This document shows, in pieces, positions 6,098-13,123 of a stretch of DNA of 16,121 bases. The stretch is from the NCBI GenBank assembly GCA_002371495.1, contig DFIX01000039.1, positions 28,563 through 44,683 on the forward strand, written 5' to 3'. Source of the stretch: Eggerthellaceae bacterium UBA3686 (GTDB lineage Bacteria > Actinomycetota > Coriobacteriia > Coriobacteriales > Eggerthellaceae). A program made the translations under genes and the position numbers. Each line of letters starts with the position of its first letter. Position 1 is the stretch's first letter. Below the pieces are notes generated by a model, which was given only the letters and a program-made list of their open reading frames with translations, made no database searches and was not told the DNA's origin.

Positions 6098-8800
6098 CTA
6101 CTTGACAATCCTCGCACTGGCGACCATGCCGCTCGCGGGGTCGTAGTCGCGGTTGAACTCGGCCGGATACCGCTCGGCCAGCGCCAGCACGTCGACCTTC
6201 TCGATGTTGACGAGGAAGCCGTTGGTCACCTCGCCCGGCGCGTTCTTGGAAGTGGTCGCGTTCGGGCAGATGAGGTTGTTCGCGCCGCCGCGGTCGAGGC
6301 CGCCCAAACCCGTCACGATCGAATCGACGCGGGCGCCGTGGTCCTGGCTGATGACGCTCGGGCGGATGCGCTCGGTCACGTACGCGCCGCCGAGCACGCT
6401 GCCGCGCTCGTTGAAGATGCGCACGATGTCGCCGTCCTTGATGCCGAGGCGGCGGGCGTCGGCCGGGTTGATCCACACGGGCTCGTACTTGTAGCCGTCA
6501 GGGCCGGTCACCTTGCAGGTCTCGATCTCGCGCAGCCACGTGATGTCGTCGTGCTCGGCGTGCACGCGCCAGCGCGGGTGGTTGCTCATCATGAGGAACG
6601 GGTAGTCCTTGCCGCGGTCGCAGGTCAGGCGCTCGTGGTGCGCCTCGCTCTCCTCGATCCACTTCGGCACGGGCGGGCGCTCGCCGTCGTCGCCCCAGCA
6701 GTCGGCGATGCCGGTCGCGTAGAACTCGATCTTGCCGGTGGGCGTCGCCAGCGGGTTGTTCTCGGGATCCTCGTAGAAGGCGCGCATGCCGATAGGCTCG
6801 GCCTTCCACTTCTCCTCGTCCATGAAGCGGATGGGCAGGTAGCCCTTCTGCAGGAACTCGCCGTAGGGCATGTGCTCCTGGCACCCGCCGAGCGTGTAGC
6901 TGCGCAGCTGCAGCGAGTCGAAGCCGGGCTCGCCGAACACGTGCTCGGTCGACATTTCCATCTGGTTGACAAAGTCGTCCTCGTCGGTGCCGGCCGATTC
7001 GGTGTTCTGGGCGTTGGCCATCGGCGGGTACACCCAATGCTCCCAGAGCTCGTCTGCAAGACCAAGCTTCTCGGCGATGGCCAGCACGGCCTCGGCGTCG
7101 GACTTGGCCTCGCCGACCTCCTCTACCGCCTTCTCCTCGAGCACGACCATGTCGTTTTCGCCGCACTGGCTGGACGTGGCAATGTCATGCTCCTCGAACT
7201 TGGTCGAGATCGGCAGGATGATGTCGCCGAACATGGTGTCGTTCTCCATCCAGGGATGCTCGACCAGGTAGAACTCGATAGAAGGATGACGCAGGGCCTC
7301 CTGCATGCGGTTGCCGCCGTTCCAGCACGTCGACCAGCAGGGCGTGTCGGTCCAGATCATGTGGATCTTGGAGTCGCCCTTCATGGGGTACTGCCACTCG
7401 GTGAACTGGTCCTGACGCGGCAGGCCCGCAACCACGCGGCCGTACCAGGTAAGCGGATGATCCTCGTCGTAGTCGCCCAGAATCGCCTCGGGCACGAGCG
7501 TCTGCGGGATGAAGTTGATCAGGTCGGTGCCCGCCACGTGACCCGTGAAGCCGGCCCACATGAACGTGCCCCACTCGCCGTGCGGAATCGGGTTGAGCGA
7601 GCCCATGCCGTACAGGCCCCACTCCATCATCTTGAACATGTTCTGGCCGGGCTTGCCCACGCCCTGCATGGCCAGAAGCGCAATCTCGAGGCGCGCCGGC
7701 TCGGTCGCGAACGCCGAGCGGATGTAGCCGCCGCCGTTGCAGTGCACGGTCGAAACCTTGTGCGTGGCCCAGTAATGCGCGAGCGCCTTGATGTCGGCAG
7801 CCGGCACGCCGCACTTGCCCTCGGCCCACTCGGGCGTCTTGGGCTGGCCGTCCTCGCCGCCGAGCACGTAGTGCTTGAACCAGTCGAAGCCCTCGGTGTG
7901 CGTGGCAATGTAATCCTTGTCGTAGGTACCCTCGATCAGCCACGTCCACGCGATGGCGAGCCACAGCGCGGCGTCGGTGTTGGGGAGCGGCGCGATCCAC
8001 TTGTCGGCGTGGATGGCGGCGCCGTAGTTCAGGTCGGGGCAGATGTAGATCTGCTTGATGCCGATCTCGGACCAGAAGTAGCTGATCTTGGAGGCCATCT
8101 GGCCGCCCCATCCCCACGGTGTGGTCTCGGGATCGCAGCCCACGCAGATGACCGCGTCGGCGTTCTCGGAGATGTCCCACAGGAGGTTGGACTGGTAGGC
8201 CTGCTGGCCGACCGGGTCCATGCCCCACATGTGCTTGGCGCCCCAGTACCAGCCTTCCCAGCTGTCGGGCTGGCGGGCCTGCAGCGTGAAGCCGCCGAGC
8301 AGGTTCATGAGATGCGTGTTGCAGCCGTGGCCGCCGTGCATGACCTTGGTCTCGCCGTGGCCGTCGCCCTGCACGAACACGGCCGGGTTGCCGTACGTGT
8401 CGATGATGCGGCGAATCTCGTCGGCGCAGATCTGCGCGGCCTCGTCCCAGCTGATGCGCTCATAGCCCGAGATGCCACGGTTCTGCGGGTTGCGCTCGCC
8501 GTTGGGGTCCCAGTCGACGCGCTTCAGCGGGTACGGCACGCGGTTCTTGGAATACACGCGCTTCTTGTAGCCGATGGCCATCGGCGGCAGCGTGGTCACG
8601 GTGCCGCTCGTCAGCGTATGGCCGCGCACCTCGAGCTTCCAGGGGTTAAGCTCGTCTTCGGTGTACTTGTCGTCCAGGTGCAGCGGGCGGATGCGCGCGA
8701 TGCGCCCGTCCTTCACGTCGACAGCCGCCGTGTTGGAGCCCGAACCGAAACCGCACCAACCGGTGGTCTTGTACACGGTCTTATCGGATGTCTTGCCCAT
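6098..8800 (-). CDS. Transhydroxylase-like molybdopterin oxidoreductase, large catalytic subunit
   Basis: A 900-aa bis-MGD molybdoenzyme of the DMSO-reductase superfamily, closest by eye to the pyrogallol-phloroglucinol transhydroxylase large subunit (about 875 aa). Shared landmarks are VPYPLKRVDWDPNGERNPQ (residues 88-106), YERISWDEA, QPDSWEGWYWG (177-187) and LDRGGANNLICP near the C-terminus. Asp179-Ser180 align with the Asp174 and Mo-ligand Ser175 of the Pelobacter enzyme, and His148 in GDGHGETK with its His144. There is no N-terminal Cys motif and no twin-arginine signal, so no Fe-S cluster in this subunit and a cytoplasmic location. The reaction may be hydroxyl transfer or reductive dehydroxylation of a polyphenol; the substrate cannot be deduced. 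The ATG at 8798-8800 follows GAGGGAG; a start at 8815 is less likely. Confidence 0.9.
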   Translation of the reverse strand: MGKTSDKTVYKTTGWCGFGSGSNTAAVDVKDGRIARIRPLHLDDKYTEDELNPWKLEVRGHTLTSGTVTTLPPMAIGYKKRVYSKNRVPYPLKRVDWDPNGERNPQNRGISGYERISWDEAAQICADEIRRIIDTYGNPAVFVQGDGHGETKVMHGGHGCNTHLMNLLGGFTLQARQPDSWEGWYWGAKHMWGMDPVGQQAYQSNLLWDISENADAVICVGCDPETTPWGWGGQMASKISYFWSEIGIKQIYICPDLNYGAAIHADKWIAPLPNTDAALWLAIAWTWLIEGTYDKDYIATHTEGFDWFKHYVLGGEDGQPKTPEWAEGKCGVPAADIKALAHYWATHKVSTVHCNGGGYIRSAFATEPARLEIALLAMQGVGKPGQNMFKMMEWGLYGMGSLNPIPHGEWGTFMWAGFTGHVAGTDLINFIPQTLVPEAILGDYDEDHPLTWYGRVVAGLPRQDQFTEWQYPMKGDSKIHMIWTDTPCWSTCWNGGNRMQEALRHPSIEFYLVEHPWMENDTMFGDIILPISTKFEEHDIATSSQCGENDMVVLEEKAVEEVGEAKSDAEAVLAIAEKLGLADELWEHWVYPPMANAQNTESAGTDEDDFVNQMEMSTEHVFGEPGFDSLQLRSYTLGGCQEHMPYGEFLQKGYLPIRFMDEEKWKAEPIGMRAFYEDPENNPLATPTGKIEFYATGIADCWGDDGERPPVPKWIEESEAHHERLTCDRGKDYPFLMMSNHPRWRVHAEHDDITWLREIETCKVTGPDGYKYEPVWINPADARRLGIKDGDIVRIFNERGSVLGGAYVTERIRPSVISQDHGARVDSIVTGLGGLDRGGANNLICPNATTSKNAPGEVTNGFLVNIEKVDVLALAERYPAEFNRDYDPASGMVASARIVK

Positions 8801-8922
8801 GTGTCTCCCTCTCATCGTGTTTTCACTCGTCGTGAGCGGGGGAAGCAGCCGGCGTGGTCATCGTCTGCCCACTCCCCCGAAATGCTAGGGAAAGCTTAGA
8901 GCGCACCTTGGCGATCGCGTTC

Positions 8923-8962
8923 CTATCACCCATCTATAGGGTGATAGACAGCTTCTATCACC
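8923..8962. promoter_or_regulatory. Candidate LysR operator upstream of the molybdoenzyme large subunit
   Basis: A perfect 9-bp inverted repeat, CTATCACCC (8923-8931) and GGGTGATAG (8939-8947), with a 7-bp spacer. A third half site, CTATCACC (8955-8962), lies exactly 32 bp from the first, on the same helical face. Inside it is TCTAT-N6-ATAGA (8933-8948), repeated upstream of the URO-D-like gene at 11248. It lies about 125-160 bp before the large-subunit ATG, just after the lysR gene. Assignment to the LysR protein rests on adjacency. Confidence 0.6.
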
Positions 8963-8967
8963 GCAAA

Positions 8968-9046
8968 TGAACAAAGGGGCGGAGGAATGTTCACACGGGG
9001 ATGGCGCACTCAGCCATGCGTGAACATTCCTCCACCCCTTTGTTCA
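8968..9046. repeat. REPIN-like inverted repeat, copy B
   Basis: Arms of 26 bp at 8968-8993 and 9021-9046 are reverse complements with one mismatch, 27 bp apart. The core GGAGGAATGTTCA is shared with copy A. The outer end of the right arm provides the stop codon of the LysR gene (minus-strand TGA, plus 9044-9046). Confidence 0.8.
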
Positions 9047-9991
9047 GCTGAGCGAGCTGATGTGAAGGTTGGACGCGTCTTCCGGGAAGAGGAAATACGG
9101 TATGAACGCGTTTCCGCTGAACACGGTCGAGGCATGGGACCTCATGTACTTGACGAACGACAGCACCTTCTCTGACGCATCCGCCCGATAGATGATGCCG
9201 ATGCTGCGCTTGGCGTACGGCTCGTCGATAGCAATGATGGAGCGCGCATCGCTCGTGCGCACGAAACCCATGATGAGCGATGTGATGAGATTGCACGTGG
9301 GCAAGGCGTCCTTCACGCGCAGGTGCTCTTTGAAGGGGCGGCGCTCGACAGCGTCATCGGGCACGCCCGCGTTGCGCAGTATGTTGGCGAACCAGTCGCT
9401 GTAGCCGAACAACCCCGATTCGATGTTGAATTGCACGCTTGCAAGATCGGCGGCTTTCACGCTTTGCCGGTTTGCGAGCGCGTGATTGCGTGGAACCGAC
9501 ACGTATGCTTGCTCGACGTAAAGCTTCTGCCACTTGAACGGCTTGCCACGCAAGAGGTCCGTCGCGAGCAGCGCGTCGAACCTCCCATCCGCAAGCCCCT
9601 CTTTCAGCATGTCGGTAGGACAGTTATCGACGGCAAACGTGCTGTCCTGAAACTCTGCCGCGACAGGAGACATGACGAAACCAGAGGCGATGATCGAAAA
9701 CGATCCGATATGCAAGGTCGCTTCTTCCCGGCGCTTCGCGTCTTCCAGGTCGGCGAGCATCGCCTTGAAGCTTGCGTCCATCTCGCGCGTGCGTTCCAGC
9801 ACCAGCTCGCCGTAGGGGGTCAACCGCAGCTTGTTGCCCGCCCGCGTGAACAGCTGGCATCCCAGCTCGGATTCCAGTTTCTTTATGTTGTGGCTGATGG
9901 TGGGCTGGGACAAGTACAGTTTGTCTGCTGCAGCCCGCATGCTGCCGCATTCCGCGATTGCTTGAAACTGCTCGAATTGGAAGATGTCCAT
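9044..9991 (-). CDS. LysR-family transcriptional regulator
   Basis: A 315-aa LTTR. The N-terminal winged HTH is clear: MDIFQFEQFQAIAECGSMRA, then ADKLYLSQPTISHNIKKLES and LGCQLFTRAGNKLRLTPYGE (about residues 1-65). A linker helix and a periplasmic-binding-protein-like effector domain (about 90-300) follow. The ATG at 9989-9991 has AGGGGGTGG upstream; 23 extra residues in the longer frame are not LTTR-like. It lies just upstream of the molybdoenzyme genes in the same direction and is the obvious candidate regulator. LTTRs usually activate in response to a substrate-like effector, here presumably an aromatic compound (inference). The stop codon lies in a REPIN-like repeat. Confidence 0.92.
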   Translation of the reverse strand: MDIFQFEQFQAIAECGSMRAAADKLYLSQPTISHNIKKLESELGCQLFTRAGNKLRLTPYGELVLERTREMDASFKAMLADLEDAKRREEATLHIGSFSIIASGFVMSPVAAEFQDSTFAVDNCPTDMLKEGLADGRFDALLATDLLRGKPFKWQKLYVEQAYVSVPRNHALANRQSVKAADLASVQFNIESGLFGYSDWFANILRNAGVPDDAVERRPFKEHLRVKDALPTCNLITSLIMGFVRTSDARSIIAIDEPYAKRSIGIIYRADASEKVLSFVKYMRSHASTVFSGNAFIPYFLFPEDASNLHISSLS

Positions 9992-10080
9992 GTCCACCCC
10001 CTTCCAAGATTGCCCAAGCGCAGTGCAAGGAGAGCCCCAGCTCCGCATTTCGGGCAGCATCCCTCAGCTCATTCATGATA

Positions 10081-10127
10081 ACGCAAGAAAACGTGCACCC
10101 CGCATTAGGTTGCGCGGGGCGCACGTT
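10081..10127 (-). terminator. Probable terminator after the URO-D-like gene
   Basis: A 14-bp stem (10090-10103 with 10114-10127, one G/T wobble) around a 10-nt loop. On the minus strand it is followed by TTTTCTTG. On the plus strand T6 follows after seven bases (10135-10140), so it could act weakly in both directions. It separates the URO-D-like gene from lysR, implying lysR has its own promoter. Confidence 0.7.
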
Positions 10128-10167
10128 CGTTCAGTTTTTTCTAAACCGTACCATCGGCCGTCAATTC

Positions 10168-11169
10168 TTACGCAGCCGGCCTGGCCGCCTTCAGCACGTG
10201 GTTCACGTATTCGTCGATGACGATGCCCATCACCTGGCCGGGAGCATACGCCGTCGGGTCCTGCTGGCGTACACTGGCGCCGTACAACATGAAGGGGCCC
10301 TTGCCGCCATACGTGTCGCAAGCGCGACGCACCTCGGCGCGGATGGTCTCCTCGGTTGCGTCCGGACGGTCGATCACGTTCTGGAAGTCGAGCCCGCCCA
10401 CAAGGCCGATCTTGCCTTCCGCCTTGTCCAGCATCGACACGATGTCGTTCACAGGCTGCACGGGATCAAGGCAGTCGACGCCAAGCTCGATGTACTCGTC
10501 AAGCAGGTCCTCCATCTTGCCGCAACAGTGGATCTTGGCGATAACGCCGTGATCGTGCACGAGGTCGACCACGCGCTTCAAGTTGGGCTTGAAGATCTCG
10601 CGGAACGTGTCCTTCGAGAAGAACAGGCCATCCTTGAACGCATAGTCGTCCTGGAACGAGAGCATGTCGGGCTTGTAGTAGGCGAGCATCTTCTCGATCC
10701 ACGCCAGCTTGATGTCGGTCACGGCGTCGGCGAACGCGCGGGCCTCGTCCTCGTCGGTCAGAAGCGAGCACACCGTGTCCTCGAAGCCCATGAGGAAGTG
10801 CATGCGCTCGAAGATGCCCTTGGTGCACAGCAGGTCCACGACCATGTTCTCGCGGTCGGGGTGGAAGATCTTCTCGTCGATGGCGCTCACCTGCTCCCAG
10901 TCGACCGCCTCGGGGTCGGGGAAGACCAGCTGGTCGCGCCAGGAGTCGATGTCGTCGATCACGGAGGGAACGGAGGTGTCGACCGTCCAGGTGCCGCCCT
11001 CCTGCACTTGCGTGACACCATAGGCGTCCTTGCCCTGAACGCCCGCATCGTGCGGGGGCATGTCGGGGTAAGCCGAGCACACCATTATCTGGCATGTCGT
11101 GAAATAGCTGGGCAGAATATCCGGCGTCTGCCCGTGAAGGACCTTCAGGGCCTGCTCTTTCATGTTCAT
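10168..11169 (-). CDS. Uroporphyrinogen-decarboxylase-family protein (MtaA/CmuA-like methyltransferase)
   Basis: A 333-aa TIM-barrel protein of the URO-D superfamily, resembling corrinoid-dependent methyltransferases rather than haem-pathway HemE. Landmarks are KIHCCGKMEDLLDEYIELG (residues 212-230), which carries the HxCG zinc/thiol-binding motif (His214, Cys216), GVDCLDPVQP, and GKIGLVGGLD. The third zinc Cys usual in MtaA/MtbA (a GC near the C-terminal barrel strand) is replaced by MLYGAS, so the zinc site may be incomplete or use another ligand. The start MNMKEQALKVLHGQTP (ATG at 11167-11169) follows AAGGTG; a second ATG is two codons on. The 100 residues upstream in the same frame look non-coding. 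No corrinoid protein or MtaB-like partner is in the window. A palindrome upstream resembles the molybdoenzyme operator. Confidence 0.88.
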   Translation of the reverse strand: MNMKEQALKVLHGQTPDILPSYFTTCQIMVCSAYPDMPPHDAGVQGKDAYGVTQVQEGGTWTVDTSVPSVIDDIDSWRDQLVFPDPEAVDWEQVSAIDEKIFHPDRENMVVDLLCTKGIFERMHFLMGFEDTVCSLLTDEDEARAFADAVTDIKLAWIEKMLAYYKPDMLSFQDDYAFKDGLFFSKDTFREIFKPNLKRVVDLVHDHGVIAKIHCCGKMEDLLDEYIELGVDCLDPVQPVNDIVSMLDKAEGKIGLVGGLDFQNVIDRPDATEETIRAEVRRACDTYGGKGPFMLYGASVRQQDPTAYAPGQVMGIVIDEYVNHVLKAARPAA

Positions 11170-11244
11170 TGCGCACCTTCTTCTCTCGATTCCATTCCCG
11201 ATGAGAAGAATGTACGCGAACAGGCGAGAGGTCTTTACTGTACA

Positions 11245-11266
11245 CAATCTATAGGCCAATAGATTG
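11245..11266. promoter_or_regulatory. Candidate operator upstream of the URO-D-like gene
   Basis: A perfect 8-bp inverted repeat, CAATCTAT and ATAGATTG, around AGGCCA. Its inner part TCTAT-AGGCCA-ATAGA (11248-11263) has the same arms and spacing as TCTAT-AGGGTG-ATAGA at 8933-8948. It lies 76-97 bp before the URO-D-like start. It is probably bound by the same regulator, the LysR protein being the nearest candidate. Confidence 0.6.
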
Positions 11267-11303
11267 CTTTTATCGCCCGCTTTGCAGGCACTCAGACTGA
11301 CAA

Positions 11304-11321
11304 TGAACAGGGGGGCGGGGG
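11304..11321. repeat. Decayed single arm of the REPIN-like repeat
   Basis: TGAACAGGGGGGCGGGGG resembles the outer half of the arm in copy A (TGAACAGGGGACGGAGG) but lacks the GGAATGTTCA end and any partner arm nearby. A chance match is possible given the G-rich context. Confidence 0.35.
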
Positions 11322-11472
11322 CAACCGTGAGCGGCACGACCGCGCCTTCGCCGTCATGGACGGCAAGGCCATTGCCTACGGCACGAATAATCGCGCGTGA
11401 GCGCACAAGATCGAACTTCCCGCGAGATACACCCCGAACAGTTCGACCATTGAAGAGACCTTCGCCCATCTC

Positions 11473-11501
11473 TTGATACGATAGTACTTATAAGTTATAT
11501 T
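11473..11501 (+). promoter_or_regulatory. Promoter of the kinase/HTH module with palindromic spacer
   Basis: TTGATA (11473-11478), a 17-bp spacer, then TATATT (11496-11501); each hexamer matches 5 of 6 consensus bases. The spacer contains the perfect palindrome ACTTATAAGT (11486-11495), well placed for an autorepressor such as the HTH protein of this operon. The patch is strikingly AT-rich compared with its surroundings. The predicted start point is near 11508. Confidence 0.7.
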
Positions 11502-11559
11502 ATGGAAAACGATAGCCGAAAGGATCGCGTTCAAGAGCGTTGTCGACATACAGCCGGTC

Positions 11560-12396
11560 TTGCAAGACCTCACGAATCTGGATTGGTCGGAATCGGCCAC
11601 CAGCTCGGCAACGGGCGGCTCGTACCTCAAAGCGCGCCGCGGCGAAGGAGTGGCCGCCACGTATTACAAGCTTTCGTGCTACGACGAGGTGAACGGCGTA
11701 TACGGGCACGAATGCGTTAACGAACTCATTGCTTCACGCCTCATGGACGTGCTCTGCATAGAGCACGTCCCCTATCGGCTCGTACACGCCCGCATCACGA
11801 TTGACGGAGAATCCTTCGAAACATGGCTGTCTGAGTCAGATTCATTTCGCAAGCAGGGGCAAAGCAAGATAGCGCTCGCCCGGTTTTACGGACTCAACCG
11901 CCTACCCGGCGAGGGGCGGCTGGAATTCTGCCAGCGTTTCGGCTGGAGCACAGCGGTTCAGAAGGCGATGCTCGTGGATTACCTCATCGCGAATCGCGAC
12001 CGGCACGGCGCCAACCTCGAGGTGCTGAAAGAGCGTAGCGGCAACGTTCGCCTTGCTCCCCTGTTCGACAGCGGCCTTTCGCTGTGCTTCTCGTCATTCA
12101 ACTCCTCGCAGCTTGCCGATGTTAAGCCGACGGACGATGTTGTGGCCAACAACTTCCTGGGAACGCGCTCGCTCGAGCAGAACCTTCTGCGCTTCGTCCC
12201 GCCTAACCTTAGCATTGCCCGGCTAACCGAAGCGCACGAGCGCACGCTCTTCCAAGGCCTCGAAACCGCGCTCGACGGCGCAGTTCAAGGCGTTTCGGGG
12301 CAAAAGTTCGCCCAGTTCCTCTGGCGCATGATTTGGGAAAGGTGGTGCCGGTATGAGGATTTTCGCGATAGCGGACGCCTCCAAGCGCAAAGCTGA
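11560..12396 (+). CDS. HipA/HipT-like serine/threonine kinase (putative toxin)
   Basis: About 278 aa from a TTG start. The HipA-fold kinase features are present: a Ser/Thr/Gly-rich loop (SATSSATGGSYLKA, residues 12-25), an ATP-binding Lys in TYYKLS (Lys37), GHECVNELIASRL, the catalytic loop DYLIANRDRHGANLEVL (Asp147, Asn152) and the metal-binding Asp170 in APLFDSGLS. All key residues are kept, so it is probably active. It is much shorter than HipA (about 440 aa) and lacks the N-terminal subdomain, as in HipT of E. coli HipBST. HipA toxins phosphorylate aminoacyl-tRNA synthetases; the target here is unknown. The start is uncertain: the frame is open from 11494 but has no ATG or GTG, and no clear ribosome site precedes the TTG. 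The gene overlaps the HTH gene by 44 bp. Confidence 0.82.
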   Translation: MQDLTNLDWSESATSSATGGSYLKARRGEGVAATYYKLSCYDEVNGVYGHECVNELIASRLMDVLCIEHVPYRLVHARITIDGESFETWLSESDSFRKQGQSKIALARFYGLNRLPGEGRLEFCQRFGWSTAVQKAMLVDYLIANRDRHGANLEVLKERSGNVRLAPLFDSGLSLCFSSFNSSQLADVKPTDDVVANNFLGTRSLEQNLLRFVPPNLSIARLTEAHERTLFQGLETALDGAVQGVSGQKFAQFLWRMIWERWCRYEDFRDSGRLQAQS

Positions 12397-13123
12397 CCCC
12401 ATCGGCGTTCTCGTATGGCAGCCGTCTGAGACAAACCGCCAGGGCTGCTTTTTGCTCCAGCTGACGCAAGCCTGCACCGAGCGGCGTCTCCCCCTGTCGG
12501 TTTCGTTCTGCATGCAACGTGAAGGCCGATGCGCCACCCCGTGCGAGAGCGAGGATTGGGCGCGCTCGCGCATCGTGCCCGAAAGCCGCCATAACATCGG
12601 CGAGGTGCTGCGGGCCAACGGGCTTAACGACTACGACGAGATTTCGCTGTTCGCAGCCTGCAACGGCCGCTCGTCAGACGACGATCTGCTCGCCTACGAG
12701 CTCGACTTGCCCGAAGGCTTCCATGCCGCAGCCATATCTACCGAACACGATTCGGGCGCAGCCCTTCCCCCGCTTTTCGCCGACGAAGTGCTTGCGCACG
12801 TGCGGCGAGCGCGTCGCGCAGGTAAGGTGCACTACGCGTTCGTCAGCTTGGGCGACAAACGCGACGATTCCGCGCACGGCGAACGCGCATCGAAAGCAGC
12901 GCGTATCCCATCGCCGCCAAGCGCCGCAGAGCGCATAGGGAAGCAAATCCGCGCAGCCCGCCAGGAAGCAGGCTTGACGCAAATACAGCTCTCAGCGCGC
13001 GCGGGAATCACTCAAACGGTTCTCAGCCGCATCGAATCGGGCAAGGGCAACCCGACGCTCGGCCTGCTGGAAGACATTGCGGCAGCACTCGACGCGAGAT
13101 TGGAGGTGTTCTTGCGATTATGA
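12353..13123 (+). CDS. XRE-HTH protein with HipS-like N-terminal domain (putative antitoxin fusion)
   Basis: A 256-aa protein. Residues 194-255 form a clear XRE/Cro helix-turn-helix (IGKQIRAARQEAGLTQIQLS, then GITQTVLSRIESGKGNPTLG), as in HipB. The N-terminal ~165 residues resemble the HipA N-subdomain-1/HipS pattern: IGVLVW, FLLQL, PLSVSF, then VPESRHNIGEVL and ISLFAACNGR, where HipA has LLPEG and LLAALGRDC. That reading is weak and by eye. A low-complexity linker (about 170-192) joins them. If right, HipS and HipB are fused and encoded after the kinase. AAAGGTGG precedes the ATG inside the kinase gene, implying coupled translation. The stop codon is the first TGA of repeat copy C. Confidence 0.78.
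   Translation: MRIFAIADASKRKADPIGVLVWQPSETNRQGCFLLQLTQACTERRLPLSVSFCMQREGRCATPCESEDWARSRIVPESRHNIGEVLRANGLNDYDEISLFAACNGRSSDDDLLAYELDLPEGFHAAAISTEHDSGAALPPLFADEVLAHVRRARRAGKVHYAFVSLGDKRDDSAHGERASKAARIPSPPSAAERIGKQIRAARQEAGLTQIQLSARAGITQTVLSRIESGKGNPTLGLLEDIAAALDARLEVFLRL

Larger units (their letters stand above)
11170..11472. other. Intergenic region upstream of the URO-D-like gene
   Basis: With the kinase promoter next to it, this forms a 390-bp gap between divergent genes. It contains the palindromic operator candidate at 11245-11266, a decayed repeat arm at 11304 and a short possibly degenerate coding fragment (11323-11400). I found no convincing -35/-10 pair for the minus-strand gene and no RNA gene. 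Confidence 0.5.

Noticed and set aside
6095..8899. A 934-codon open frame on the plus strand opposite the molybdoenzyme large subunit
   Set aside because: It is a mirror frame caused by GC-rich codon use; its product is an Ala/Val/Leu/Arg/His-rich string without domain signatures, while the minus strand encodes a clear molybdoenzyme.
10168..11169. HemE (haem-pathway uroporphyrinogen decarboxylase)
   Set aside because: The HemE N-terminal RQAGRYLPEY-type motif is absent, and the HxCG motif points to the methyltransferase branch.
11170..11469. A 100-residue N-terminal extension of the URO-D-like protein
   Set aside because: The extension has no family similarity, covers a palindromic operator, and the ATG at 11169 has a ribosome site and the usual family start.
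11502..11720. A 72-codon frame starting at the ATG at 11502
   Set aside because: The ATG lies directly after the -10 element, at or before the predicted transcription start, and the frame overlaps the kinase without any similarity.
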